This document shows, piece after piece, positions 5,599 to 11,388 of a stretch of 11,388 nucleotides of DNA (position 1 is its first letter; every line of letters starts with the position of its first letter). Source of the DNA: an uncultured Trueperaceae bacterium (GTDB taxonomy: Bacteria > Deinococcota > Deinococci > Deinococcales > Trueperaceae). The DNA is taken from contig CALDPK010000009.1 of the NCBI GenBank assembly GCA_937911855.1, positions 1-11,388 on the forward strand, given 5' to 3'. The notes beneath the pieces are model-generated. The model was not told the origin of the DNA, did no database searches, and saw nothing but the letters and a program-made list of their open reading frames with translations. The position numbers and the translations under genes are program-made.

Positions 5599-5689
5599 TC
5601 TTAAACTCCTGATCCATTCTCCGGTGCCATTTGCAGACTCCCGGGAGTGGCGCCAGCCTTATCGGCCAGCGCGCATTGCTCAAAGAAAA
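5599..5689 (-). promoter_or_regulatory. structured rpsM-rpsK intercistronic region
   Basis: This 91-bp gap holds two inverted repeats on the rpsK side of rpsM. One is a 9-bp stem (GCGCTGGCC with GGCTGGCGC, two G-T wobbles, loop GATAA) at 5650-5672. The other is a 12-bp perfect palindrome ACTCCCGGGAGT at 5637-5648. The region also contains two tiny frames: five codons at 5659-5676, and nine codons at 5601-5630 that end two bases before the rpsK start and have a GGGAG before them. A translational control site is plausible. I see no clear promoter or terminator here. Confidence 0.4.
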
Positions 5690-6070
5690 TTACTTGCGGG
5701 GCGCTTTCTTCTTGCCAGCGACGGTACGGCGCGGTCCCTTGCGGGTACGTGCGTTCGTCTTCGTAGCCTGGCCACGGACGGGCAGGCCACGACGGTGGCG
5801 GAGGCCACGGTAGCAACCGATGTCCATGAGGCGCTTGATGTTGAGCTGCACCTCGCGGCGCAGGTCACCCTCGACCTTGAATTCCTGCTCGACCACGCTG
5901 CGGAGGCGGGTGATCTCGGTCTCGGCGAGGTCCTTGACCCGGGTGTCCGGGCTGACTTCAGCCTTGGCGAGGATCGCCTTCGAGCTCGTGAGTCCGATGC
6001 CGTAAATGTACGGCAGAGCGTACTCGATACGCTTGTCGCGCGGAAGATCAACTCCGGCTATACGTGCCAT
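5690..6070 (-). CDS. rpsM: 30S ribosomal protein S13
   Basis: S13 sits in the 30S head and contacts the 50S subunit and P-site tRNA. The 126-residue product shows M-A-R-I-A-G-V-D-L-P at the start, then Y-A-L-P-Y-I-Y-G-I-G near residue 17, R-R-E-V-Q-L-N-I-K-R-L, and the hallmark C-Y-R-G-L-R-H-R-R-G-L-P-V-R-G-Q-x-T-K-T-N-A-R-T-R-K-G at about 87-113. The lysine-rich tail G-K-K-K-A-P-R-K is the part that reaches towards tRNA. ATG 6070 lies three bases after the rpmJ stop. It is the first gene of the classical alpha operon, here joined directly to the spc genes. No S4-type leader is possible in the three-base gap upstream of it. Confidence 0.98.
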   Translation of the reverse strand: MARIAGVDLPRDKRIEYALPYIYGIGLTSSKAILAKAEVSPDTRVKDLAETEITRLRSVVEQEFKVEGDLRREVQLNIKRLMDIGCYRGLRHRRGLPVRGQATKTNARTRKGPRRTVAGKKKAPRK

Positions 6071-6073
6071 CTA

Positions 6074-6190
6074 TCAACCCTGCCTTTGCTTGTGCTTCTT
6101 GTTCGTGGGGCAGATCACGTAGACCACGCCTACGCGCTTGACTACCCTGCAGTTCGCGCATATTTTTTTGACTGATGCCCTGACCTTCAT
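6074..6190 (-). CDS. rpmJ: 50S ribosomal protein L36, zinc-binding form
   Basis: A 38-residue protein. It begins M-K-V-R-A-S-V-K-K-I-C and ends K-H-K-Q-R-Q-G. The zinc ligands C11, C14, C27 and H33 are all present (C-x2-C-x12-C-x5-H), so this is the zinc-dependent L36. It binds 23S rRNA near helices 89-91 in the large subunit. ATG 6190 is eight bases after the infA stop, with AGGA upstream. The infA-rpmJ-rpsM order is standard for this junction between the spc and alpha operons. Confidence 0.97.
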   Translation of the reverse strand: MKVRASVKKICANCRVVKRVGVVYVICPTNKKHKQRQG

Positions 6191-6198
6191 GACTGATC

Positions 6199-6465
6199 CT
6201 ACTTTCGGTATACGATGCGACCCTTTTCAGGATCGTACGTGCTGATTTCAACGACCACGCGGTCGCCTGGAAGAATGCGGATGTAGTGGCGCCTCATCTT
6301 GCCACCCACATGGGCCAGGATTTCCGGTCCCGCATCGAGCTGTATCAGGAACGTCGTGTTGGGTCTGGCTTCCAGCACCACGCCTTCGGTGCGGATCGTG
6401 TCCTGGGTCGTCTCTTCTGCCCGTTCTCGTTGACGGGGCGGTCCCGAATTCCTCCTACGCGCCAT
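6199..6465 (-). CDS. infA: translation initiation factor IF-1 with N-terminal extension
   Basis: IF-1 binds the 30S A site and works with IF-2 and IF-3 in start-codon selection. It is a single OB fold; here the fold begins near residue 24 (T-I-R-T-E-G-V-V-L-E-A-R-P-N-T-T-F) and continues through G-G-K-M-R-R-H-Y-I-R-I-L-P-G-D-R-V-V-V-E to the end. The family is usually about 72 residues. This one has 88 because of a charged N-terminal extension (M-A-R-R-R-N-S-G-P-P-R-Q-R-E-R), which I recall also in Deinococcus IF-1. ATG 6465 is chosen because GGAGG lies five bases upstream. An in-frame ATG further upstream would lie well inside map. The first 11 bp overlap the end of map, implying coupled translation. 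Confidence 0.95.
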   Translation of the reverse strand: MARRRNSGPPRQRERAEETTQDTIRTEGVVLEARPNTTFLIQLDAGPEILAHVGGKMRRHYIRILPGDRVVVEISTYDPEKGRIVYRK

Positions 6466-7261
6466 GCATTCCTCCAATGCCTGCCTCTCCTGCTGCGCTC
6501 CGACCATGAGGCGACTGGTCTGAAGCGGTGAGCACCCGGGGGCCTTCGGTGGTGATCGCCACCGTGTGCTCGTAATGTGCGGCAAGACTGCCATCGGCGG
6601 TTACCGCAGTCCAGCCATCGTCCAGCACGCGTACCCTGGTCCGCCGGAGCGTGACCATGGGTTCGATTGCCAGAACGAGTCCTGGCCGCAGCAACGGACC
6701 TGTGCCCGCGCGTCCAAAGTTGGGAAGTTCGGGGGGCTCGTGCATGTCCCGGCCGATGCCGTGACCGACGAATTCCCTCACAACCCAGTATCCTGCTGCC
6801 TCGATGACGCCCTGAATGGCCGCGGAAACATCACCAAGGCGGTTGCCCACCACGCATTTCTCAAGGCCGGCCCAGAAGGAGGCCTCGGTTGCGCGCAGCA
6901 GGGCACTGGCTTCATCGGACACTTTGCCCACCGGGAAAGTGTTGGCCTGATCGGCCACATAACCCTTGTAGACGGTGCCGATGTCGACAGAAAGAATATC
7001 GCCTTCCTTCACGACCTGCTTGCCCGGAATTCCGTGCACAACAACGTCATTGACGGAAGTGTTCAGCGTGCCCGGGAAACCCCGGTAGCCCTTGAATGCA
7101 GGGCGCCCGCCAGCCGAAAGTATAGCATCCTCGGCGATGGAATCGAGCTCCGCAGTTGACACACCGGGTCGGATGGCCGCAGCCACCTTCTCGAGTGCAG
7201 CGCGGTTGACGCGACCAGCCTCGGCCATTACCTCGAGCTCTGACGGACGCTTGAGAATCAA
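6455..7261 (-). CDS. map: type I methionine aminopeptidase
   Basis: MetAP removes the initiator methionine from new proteins whose second residue is small; it acts in the cytosol at the ribosome exit. The pita-bread fold carries five metal ligands, all present: D93 (S-V-D-I-G-T), D104 (V-A-D-Q-A-N-T-F), H167 (F-V-G-H-G-I-G), E200 (A-I-E-P-M-V) and E231 (Y-E-H-T-V-A-I). The catalytic histidines H76 (V-V-V-H-G-I-P) and H174 (M-H-E-P-P) are also there. The usual G-Y-H-G-D is G-Y-V-A-D here, a mild variation. At 268 residues it has a tail of about 25 residues beyond the core (after T-E-G-P-R-V-L-T). The start is TTG 7261, overlapping the adk stop as TTGA, with AGGGG eight bases upstream. Its 3' end overlaps infA by 11 bp. 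Confidence 0.96.
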   Translation of the reverse strand: MILKRPSELEVMAEAGRVNRAALEKVAAAIRPGVSTAELDSIAEDAILSAGGRPAFKGYRGFPGTLNTSVNDVVVHGIPGKQVVKEGDILSVDIGTVYKGYVADQANTFPVGKVSDEASALLRATEASFWAGLEKCVVGNRLGDVSAAIQGVIEAAGYWVVREFVGHGIGRDMHEPPELPNFGRAGTGPLLRPGLVLAIEPMVTLRRTRVRVLDDGWTAVTADGSLAAHYEHTVAITTEGPRVLTASDQSPHGRSAAGEAGIGGMHGA

Positions 7262-7824
7262 GACAGTTCCCCTGCGATCCTTGCTTCGACCTCATCGATG
7301 GAACCGAGTCCGTCGACGCGCCGGAGCTTGCCGGCCTTCGCGTAGTAATCAAGCAGAGGCTGGGTCTGCTCTTCGAAGACCTTCAGCCGATGGCGGACGG
7401 TCTCTTCGTTGTCATCGCTGCGGCCCTGTTCCTCTGCACGCTGCAGGAGGCGGCGGACGACTTCATCGAAGTCCACGTCCAGGGCGATGGCGGCGGTGAG
7501 TTCCGCGTCGAGCTCGCTGAGCAGCCGGTCGAGCTGACCGGCCTGGGCCGGGTTGCGCGGGTAGCCGTCGAACAGGACGCGGACGTCCTGCAGACCGTTG
7601 AGTTCCGAGCGGACCATGTCGATGATCAGGTCATCAGGCACGAGTTCGCCGGCGTCCATGAAGCCTTTGGCCTTGACGCCCAGTTCGGTTCCTTCCGCAA
7701 CGTTCGACCGCAGGATGTCGCCGGTCGAGAGCTGCTTCAGGTTCCGACTGGCAGCCAGGCGCGCAGCCTGGGTGCCTTTGCCGGCTCCGGGAGGACCCAT
7801 CAGCAGGACTACTTCAGAAGCCAT
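7258..7824 (-). CDS. adk: adenylate kinase, short form
   Basis: Adk catalyses ATP + AMP to 2 ADP and keeps cytosolic adenylate pools in balance. The P-loop G-P-P-G-A-G-K-G-T is at residues 10-18, the AMP-binding S-T-G-D-I-L-R at 33-39 and D-G-Y-P-R-N at 86-91, followed by a short lid with G-R-S-D-D-N at 134-139 and R-H-R-L-K at 144-148. At 188 residues it lacks the longer, sometimes zinc-binding, LID insertion of the 215-residue enzymes. ATG 7824 directly follows the secY stop (TAGATG) with no spacer and only a weak Shine-Dalgarno, so translation probably depends on ribosomes finishing secY. The secY-adk-map-infA order is common in bacteria. Confidence 0.97.
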   Translation of the reverse strand: MASEVVLLMGPPGAGKGTQAARLAASRNLKQLSTGDILRSNVAEGTELGVKAKGFMDAGELVPDDLIIDMVRSELNGLQDVRVLFDGYPRNPAQAGQLDRLLSELDAELTAAIALDVDFDEVVRRLLQRAEEQGRSDDNEETVRHRLKVFEEQTQPLLDYYAKAGKLRRVDGLGSIDEVEARIAGELS

Positions 7825-9144
7825 CTAGAAGCGTCTCCCGCGACCGCGGATGCGGCCCTTGCTGACGAAGCCCTCGTAGTGGCGCATCATGAGCTGCGAC
7901 TCCAGCTGGCGCAGCGTGTCGAGTGACACACCGACCATGATCAGCAGGCTCGTGCCCGAGAAGGCGAACGACAGCTGCTCGGTGCCGGTGATCCAGGAGA
8001 GCACCTGCGGCAGCGCGTTCACGGTACCCAGGAACAGTGCGCCCCACAGGGTGATGCGCCCGGCGATCCTGGACAGGTAGTCGGTGGTCGGCTGACCGGG
8101 ACGGACGCCCGGGACGAAGCCGCCGTATTCGCGCAGGTTCTCACTGATCCGTCTGGGATCGAACGAAATCTGCGTGTAGAAGTAAGTGAAGCCCACGATG
8201 AGCAGGGTGCTCGTGATGAGGCCTTCCCAGCGGGCGGAGTTGAACCAGTTGCCGACGACCTGCAGCCAGCCGATCTCCGGGAACGCACCGATTAAGGTGG
8301 CCGGCAGGATCAGGATCGAGACTGCAAAGATGATCGGGATTACGCCGGCGGAGTTCAGCCGCAGCGGGATGTAGGTGGACTGGCCACCCATCACCTTGCG
8401 GCCGACGACCTTCCTGGCGTACTGCACCGGGATGCGCCGTTCTGCCTGCTGTACCATCACCATCCCCGCGATCGCCACTATGAGCAGACCGAGGAAGAAG
8501 ATCAGGCCGAACAGGTTGCCCTCACCCTGGCTGATCAGCGCGAACTGCTGCGCGAACGCACCAGGGAACATCGCGACGATGCCGGCGTAGATGATCAACG
8601 AGATGCCGTTGCCGAGACCGAACTCGGTGATCTTCTCACCGAGCCACATGACCAGGGCCGAGCCGGCGACCTGGGTGACCACGACGACGAACCAGAAGAA
8701 CGGTCCGTTGGTCCAGCCGACCTTGAGCGCACCCGAGTTGCCGAGCAGCGCGATCGCCAGGAACAGCGCCTGGACCGCGGCGAGGCCGAGGGCGCCGTAA
8801 CGCGTGATCTGGGTGATCCGCTTGCGGCCTTCCTCGCCCTCACGGGCCAGTTTCTGGAGCGGCTCGTACGTCGACTGCAGCAGCTGCATGATGATGCTCG
8901 AGGTGATGTAGGGGATCACGCCGAGCGCAGCGATCGAGAAGACCTCGAAGTTGCCGCCCGAGACGAAGTTCAGCATGGTGAAGATGTCACCCTGGCCGAA
9001 CTGCTGGGCACGCAGGAGGCCGACGTCGATTCCGGGGTTCGGAATGAACGACAGCAGGCGGTAGACGGTCAGGAGTCCGATGGTGACCAGCAGCTTCGCA
9101 CGCAGGTCAGGAATGACCAGTGCGTTGCGAAATGCTGTCAGCAT
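7825..9144 (-). CDS. secY: preprotein translocase subunit SecY
   Basis: SecY forms the protein-conducting channel of the inner membrane with SecE and SecG and is driven by SecA or the ribosome. At 439 residues it is full length with ten predicted membrane helices, near residues 17-35, 68-90, 116-135, 150-168, 180-198, 211-231, 266-286, 307-325, 363-381 and 393-411. Conserved landmarks are G-V-I-P-Y-I-T-S-S-I-I-M-Q-L-L at 75-89, the E-E-G-R-K-R-I-T-Q loop at 104-112, F-G-L-G-N-G-I-S-L at 175-183, R-R-I-P-V-Q-Y at 236-242 and the arginine-rich C-terminus that contacts SecA and the ribosome. ATG 9144 overlaps the rplO stop (TGATG), and the gene ends directly against adk, so it is translationally linked on both sides. 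Confidence 0.98.
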   Translation of the reverse strand: MLTAFRNALVIPDLRAKLLVTIGLLTVYRLLSFIPNPGIDVGLLRAQQFGQGDIFTMLNFVSGGNFEVFSIAALGVIPYITSSIIMQLLQSTYEPLQKLAREGEEGRKRITQITRYGALGLAAVQALFLAIALLGNSGALKVGWTNGPFFWFVVVVTQVAGSALVMWLGEKITEFGLGNGISLIIYAGIVAMFPGAFAQQFALISQGEGNLFGLIFFLGLLIVAIAGMVMVQQAERRIPVQYARKVVGRKVMGGQSTYIPLRLNSAGVIPIIFAVSILILPATLIGAFPEIGWLQVVGNWFNSARWEGLITSTLLIVGFTYFYTQISFDPRRISENLREYGGFVPGVRPGQPTTDYLSRIAGRITLWGALFLGTVNALPQVLSWITGTEQLSFAFSGTSLLIMVGVSLDTLRQLESQLMMRHYEGFVSKGRIRGRGRRF

Positions 9145-9716
9145 CAGGCCTGCTCCGCGTTACCCGTGTCGGTTGCGGACTCCTCTGATGCCTCACCGGC
9201 GGCTTCGGTTGCGGACTCGTCCGCTTCGTCAGCTGCCGCCGAGGCGGTCTCTGCGTCAGCCTCGTCGGGGACGGGCCGGACGACTTTGCCGCCGAGGCCG
9301 GTGATGGCCGCTGCAGCGCTCTTGCTGATGCGGTCAACGTCGACCGACAGGCCCTTCACTTCGAGTTCGCCACGGCCAAGGAGTTTGACGGGGCGGTCAA
9401 TGTGACGGATCAGGCCGTGCTCGTACAGCGAGATGCTGTCGACGACCGTGTTGGCTTCCAGGACGTTGAGGTCCTCTAAGTTGACCAGCTGGTAGTCCAC
9501 CTGCAGGCCGGCGCGGTTGAAGCCACGCTTGGGCAGGCGCATGATCAGCGAGGAACGGCCGCCTTCCCAGCCGGGGCTCTGGCTGAAGCCGGAGCGTGCG
9601 GCCTGGCCCTTCTGGCCGCGTCCGCTGGTCTTGCCGCGTCCGCTGCCGATGCCGCGCCCGACCCGGCGCCGGACTTTCTTGCTGCCCGGCGCGGGCTTCA
9701 GGTCATTCAGTTTCAT
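9144..9716 (-). CDS. rplO: 50S ribosomal protein L15 with acidic C-terminal tail
   Basis: L15 is a late-assembling large-subunit protein with a long glycine- and arginine-rich extension that threads into 23S rRNA. This is seen as R-R-R-V-G-R-G-I-G-S-G-R-G-K-T-S-G-R-G-Q (residues 16-35), then P-K-R-G-F-N at 62-67. ATG 9716 gives the standard start M-K-L-N-D-L-K-P; an in-frame ATG at 9740 is less likely because it adds eight unconserved residues. The core ends near residue 148 (G-G-K-V-V-R-P). A tail of about 42 residues follows, almost all A, E, D, S and T, which normal L15 of about 150 residues lacks. The start lies inside the last codons of rpmD (14-bp overlap), and the stop overlaps the secY start. 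Confidence 0.95.
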   Translation of the reverse strand: MKLNDLKPAPGSKKVRRRVGRGIGSGRGKTSGRGQKGQAARSGFSQSPGWEGGRSSLIMRLPKRGFNRAGLQVDYQLVNLEDLNVLEANTVVDSISLYEHGLIRHIDRPVKLLGRGELEVKGLSVDVDRISKSAAAAITGLGGKVVRPVPDEADAETASAAADEADESATEAAGEASEESATDTGNAEQA

Positions 9717-9891
9717 TCTGTTCTCCCTCTTCGATCTCAAGCAGGAAGGCGACCTTGTTCACCATGCCGCGAACGTCATGGGTGTCCTTGACGATGCGGG
9801 AGTCGCCGGTCTTGCGCAGGCCCAGGGCGCGAACCGTGGCGCGCTGGTCCTCGCGTGTTCCGATCAGACTGCGTTTCAGGGTGATCTTCAT
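9703..9891 (-). CDS. rpmD: 50S ribosomal protein L30
   Basis: A 62-residue large-subunit protein with the expected K-I-T-L-K-R-S-L-I-G start, then L-G-L-R-K-T-G-D-S-R-I-V-K-D-T at about 23-37 and G-M-V-N-K-V-A-F-L-L at about 42-51. It ends in an acidic run (E-I-E-E-G-E-Q-N-E-T-E). ATG 9891 overlaps the rpsE stop as ATGA, and its last 14 bp overlap the start of rplO, so all three are probably translated in a chain. The rpsE-rpmD-rplO order is the classical spc order. Confidence 0.96.
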   Translation of the reverse strand: MKITLKRSLIGTREDQRATVRALGLRKTGDSRIVKDTHDVRGMVNKVAFLLEIEEGEQNETE

Positions 9892-10361
9892 TCAGCCTGC
9901 TCCCTCGCGCGGACTGCTTCCTCGTAGGTGCGAAGCTGCTTGAGTCCGTCGATGACGGCGTAGGCAACGTTCGCCTGGTTACGGGAGCCAAGTTCCTTGG
10001 TGAGGAGGTTCTCGTAGCCGGCCAGCTCGACGATCGCGCGCGGCACGGATCCGGCGATGACGCCGGTACCGGGGGCTGCGGGCTTGAGCATGACGCGGCT
10101 GGTGCTGTGGGCACCCAGCACTTCGTGCGGGATGGTGCCGCCTTCAAGGATGGGCACGTTGATCAGGTTGCGCCTTGCGACGTACTGACCCTTCTGCACG
10201 GCGACCGGAACTTCCTTCGCCTTGCCGAGGCCGACGCCGACGTTGCCCTTGCGGTCACCGATGACTACCATTGCGCCGAAGCGGAAACGGCGGCCACCCT
10301 TGTAAGCCTTGGCGGTGCGTCGGATGAAAATTACCTTATCTTCGAAATCTTGGTCAGCCAT
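9888..10361 (-). CDS. rpsE: 30S ribosomal protein S5
   Basis: S5 lies on the back of the 30S subunit near the mRNA entrance and affects decoding accuracy and helicase action. The 157-residue product has a double-stranded-RNA-binding-like N-terminal domain, with A-K-A-Y-K-G-G-R-R-F-R-F at 17-28 and V-V-I-G-D-R-K-G-N-V-G-V-G-L-G-K-A at 32-48, followed by V-P-I-L-E-G-G-T-I-P-H-E-V near 69-81 and P-G-T-G-V-I-A-G near 97-104 in the C-terminal domain. ATG 10361 overlaps the rplR stop (TGATG). The C-terminus overlaps rpmD by four bases. Confidence 0.98.
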   Translation of the reverse strand: MADQDFEDKVIFIRRTAKAYKGGRRFRFGAMVVIGDRKGNVGVGLGKAKEVPVAVQKGQYVARRNLINVPILEGGTIPHEVLGAHSTSRVMLKPAAPGTGVIAGSVPRAIVELAGYENLLTKELGSRNQANVAYAVIDGLKQLRTYEEAVRAREQAE

Positions 10362-10711
10362 CAGAATTCCAGCCCTCCCTCGCGGGCGCTGTCAGCCAGC
10401 GCTTTGATGCGGCCGTGGTACCGGTAGGGTCCGCGGTCGAAAACGATCCGCTTGATTCCCTTTTCGGTAGCAGCTTCGGCAAGTGCCTTGCCGACAGCCG
10501 TTGCCTGCTCGATCTTGTTGCCGGAGAGCTTCAGGGCCATGCTGTTCGCACTGGCCAGAGTGGTACCGGTGTTGTCGTCGATTATCTGAGCGTAGATGTG
10601 CTTGTCCGAGCGGTAGACGCTGAGCCGCAGCCGGCCGGTTTCGACCTGGCGACGGATGCTCTTGCGCGCGCGGAAAGCACGCCGCTGGCGTGTAGTGGTG
10701 TGGTGCTTCAT
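10361..10711 (-). CDS. rplR: 50S ribosomal protein L18
   Basis: L18 binds 5S rRNA and carries it into the central protuberance of the 50S subunit, together with L5 and L25-type proteins. At 116 residues it is of normal length. It has the basic N-terminal arm R-Q-R-R-A-F-R-A-R-K-S-I-R-R, the strand R-L-R-L-S-V-Y-R-S-D-K-H-I-Y-A-Q-I-I-D-D at about 27-46 and the C-terminal F-D-R-G-P-Y-R-Y-H-G-R-I-K-A-L-A-D. ATG 10711 has AAGGGAA upstream, in the 19-bp gap after rplF. Confidence 0.97.
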   Translation of the reverse strand: MKHHTTTRQRRAFRARKSIRRQVETGRLRLSVYRSDKHIYAQIIDDNTGTTLASANSMALKLSGNKIEQATAVGKALAEAATEKGIKRIVFDRGPYRYHGRIKALADSAREGGLEF

Positions 10712-10730
10712 TCAGATTCCCTTCCGCGGC

Positions 10731-11270
10731 TTAGCGCGCTGCTGCCTTGCCGGCCTTGAGCCTTACGACTTCACCGGCGTAGCGGACACCCTTGCCGTGG
10801 TAGCTGTCAGGCTTGCGGCTTGCGCGGATGTTGGCGGCAACCTGGCCGACCATGTGCTTGTCGATGCCGGACACCGAAAGTCTGGTCGGCTCCGGGGCGG
10901 TGATGGTGATGCCTTCGGGCGGCTCGATTACGACCGGGTGCGAGTAGCCGAGCTGCATCTCAAGGGTGTTCCCTTTCATTGCGGCACGGAAACCGACGCC
11001 ATGGATCTCGAGGTTGCGCGTGAACCCTTCGGTTACGCCGAGGATGGCGTTGTTGATGAGCGTGCGCGCGAGGCCATGCTGCGAACGGTCGTCGCGGTGG
11101 TCGGTCGGGCGGGCGACATTCAGGGTGCCGTCTTCAAGCGTCACTTCCATGCGCTCCGAGATGACGACTTCGAGTTTGCCCTTGGGGCCCTCGACCTTGA
11201 CGAGGCCAGGCTTGATGTCAAGCTTGACGTTGCCGGGAACGGTGACGGGTGAACGACCGATGCGGGACAT
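10731..11270 (-). CDS. rplF: 50S ribosomal protein L6
   Basis: L6 lies at the base of the L7/L12 stalk near the sarcin-ricin loop. The 179-residue product has two repeated L6 domains, about 1-80 and 82-179. Landmarks are M-S-R-I-G-R-S-P-V at the start, V-K-V-E-G-P-K-G at 24-31, G-V-T-E-G-F-T-R-N-L-E-I-H-G-V-G-F-R-A at about 78-96 and the C-terminal R-K-P-D-S-Y-H-G-K-G-V-R-Y, close to the family's K-x-P-E-P-Y-K-G-K-G-I-R-Y. ATG 11270 overlaps the rpsH stop by one base (TAATG). Nineteen bases separate its stop from rplR. Confidence 0.98.
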   Translation of the reverse strand: MSRIGRSPVTVPGNVKLDIKPGLVKVEGPKGKLEVVISERMEVTLEDGTLNVARPTDHRDDRSQHGLARTLINNAILGVTEGFTRNLEIHGVGFRAAMKGNTLEMQLGYSHPVVIEPPEGITITAPEPTRLSVSGIDKHMVGQVAANIRASRKPDSYHGKGVRYAGEVVRLKAGKAAAR

Positions 11271-11388
11271 TACCAGACCTCGCAGACGATCTCTCCGCCG
11301 ACTTTTTTGCGGCGGGCTTCACGGTCGGGCATAAGGCCCTGTGAGGTGCTGATGATTGCGAGTCCCAGACCGCCGCGGACAACGGGCA
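11270..11388 (-). CDS. rpsH: 30S ribosomal protein S8, C-terminal part (5' end off the window)
   Basis: Only the last 38 codons are present. They read P-V-V-R-G-G-L-G-L-A-I-I-S-T-S-Q-G-L-M and end D-R-E-A-R-R-K-K-V-G-G-E-I-V-C-E-V-W, the highly conserved S8 C-terminus. S8 binds helix 21 of 16S rRNA and in E. coli is the translational repressor of the spc operon. The position before rplF is as expected. The stop TAA overlaps the rplF start codon by one base, so translation of the two is linked. Confidence 0.96.
   Translation of the reverse strand, partial: PVVRGGLGLAIISTSQGLMPDREARRKKVGGEIVCEVW

Overview
The window is a GC-rich bacterial chromosome segment, most likely from the Deinococcota (Deinococcus-Thermus). 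The main evidence is in the ribosomal and RNA polymerase genes. The alpha C-terminal domain carries an R-V-L-H-S-L signature where most bacteria have R-x-x-N-C-L. IF-1 has an N-terminal extension, adenylate kinase is short, and S4 reads like a Cys-free Thermus S4. A TATAAT box sits directly against the deoB start codon, which fits the leaderless mRNAs common in this phylum. I cannot place it more precisely; a Truepera-like or other deep Deinococcota lineage is possible.

Layout. (1) Positions 1-1832, minus strand: a three-gene run of two predicted lipoproteins of unknown function, followed by the N-terminal part of a tRNA(Ile)-lysidine synthase-like PP-loop gene (tilS) that runs off the left edge. 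(2) Positions 1833-1983: a divergent intergenic region with a near-perfect 26-bp palindrome and the deoB -10 box. (3) Positions 1984-3156, plus strand: deoB, phosphopentomutase. (4) Positions 3157-3233: a strong hairpin terminator between the convergent deoB and rplQ. (5) Positions 3234-11388, minus strand: the joined spc and alpha operons. In transcription order they read rpsH (3' end only), rplF, rplR, rpsE, rpmD, rplO, secY, adk, map, infA, rpmJ, rpsM, rpsK, rpsD, rpoA, rplQ.

The large operon makes ribosomal proteins, the SecY translocon channel, adenylate kinase, methionine aminopeptidase, initiation factor 1 and the RNA polymerase alpha subunit. The genes are packed tightly: many stop and start codons overlap (TAATG, TGATG, ATGA, TTGA). 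The exceptions are the 91-bp rpsM-rpsK gap and the 36-bp rpsK-rpsD gap, and both hold hairpins that could be regulatory. Non-ATG starts are frequent: GTG for rpsK, rpoA and rplQ, TTG for map and one lipoprotein.

Most of the window is conserved housekeeping DNA, and I see no mobile element, CRISPR array, tRNA, rRNA or unknown multi-gene system. The points worth a second look are the palindrome upstream of deoB, the leaderless deoB promoter, the odd middle of the TilS-like protein, the structured gaps in the alpha operon, the acidic tail on L15 and the alpha-CTD substitutions.
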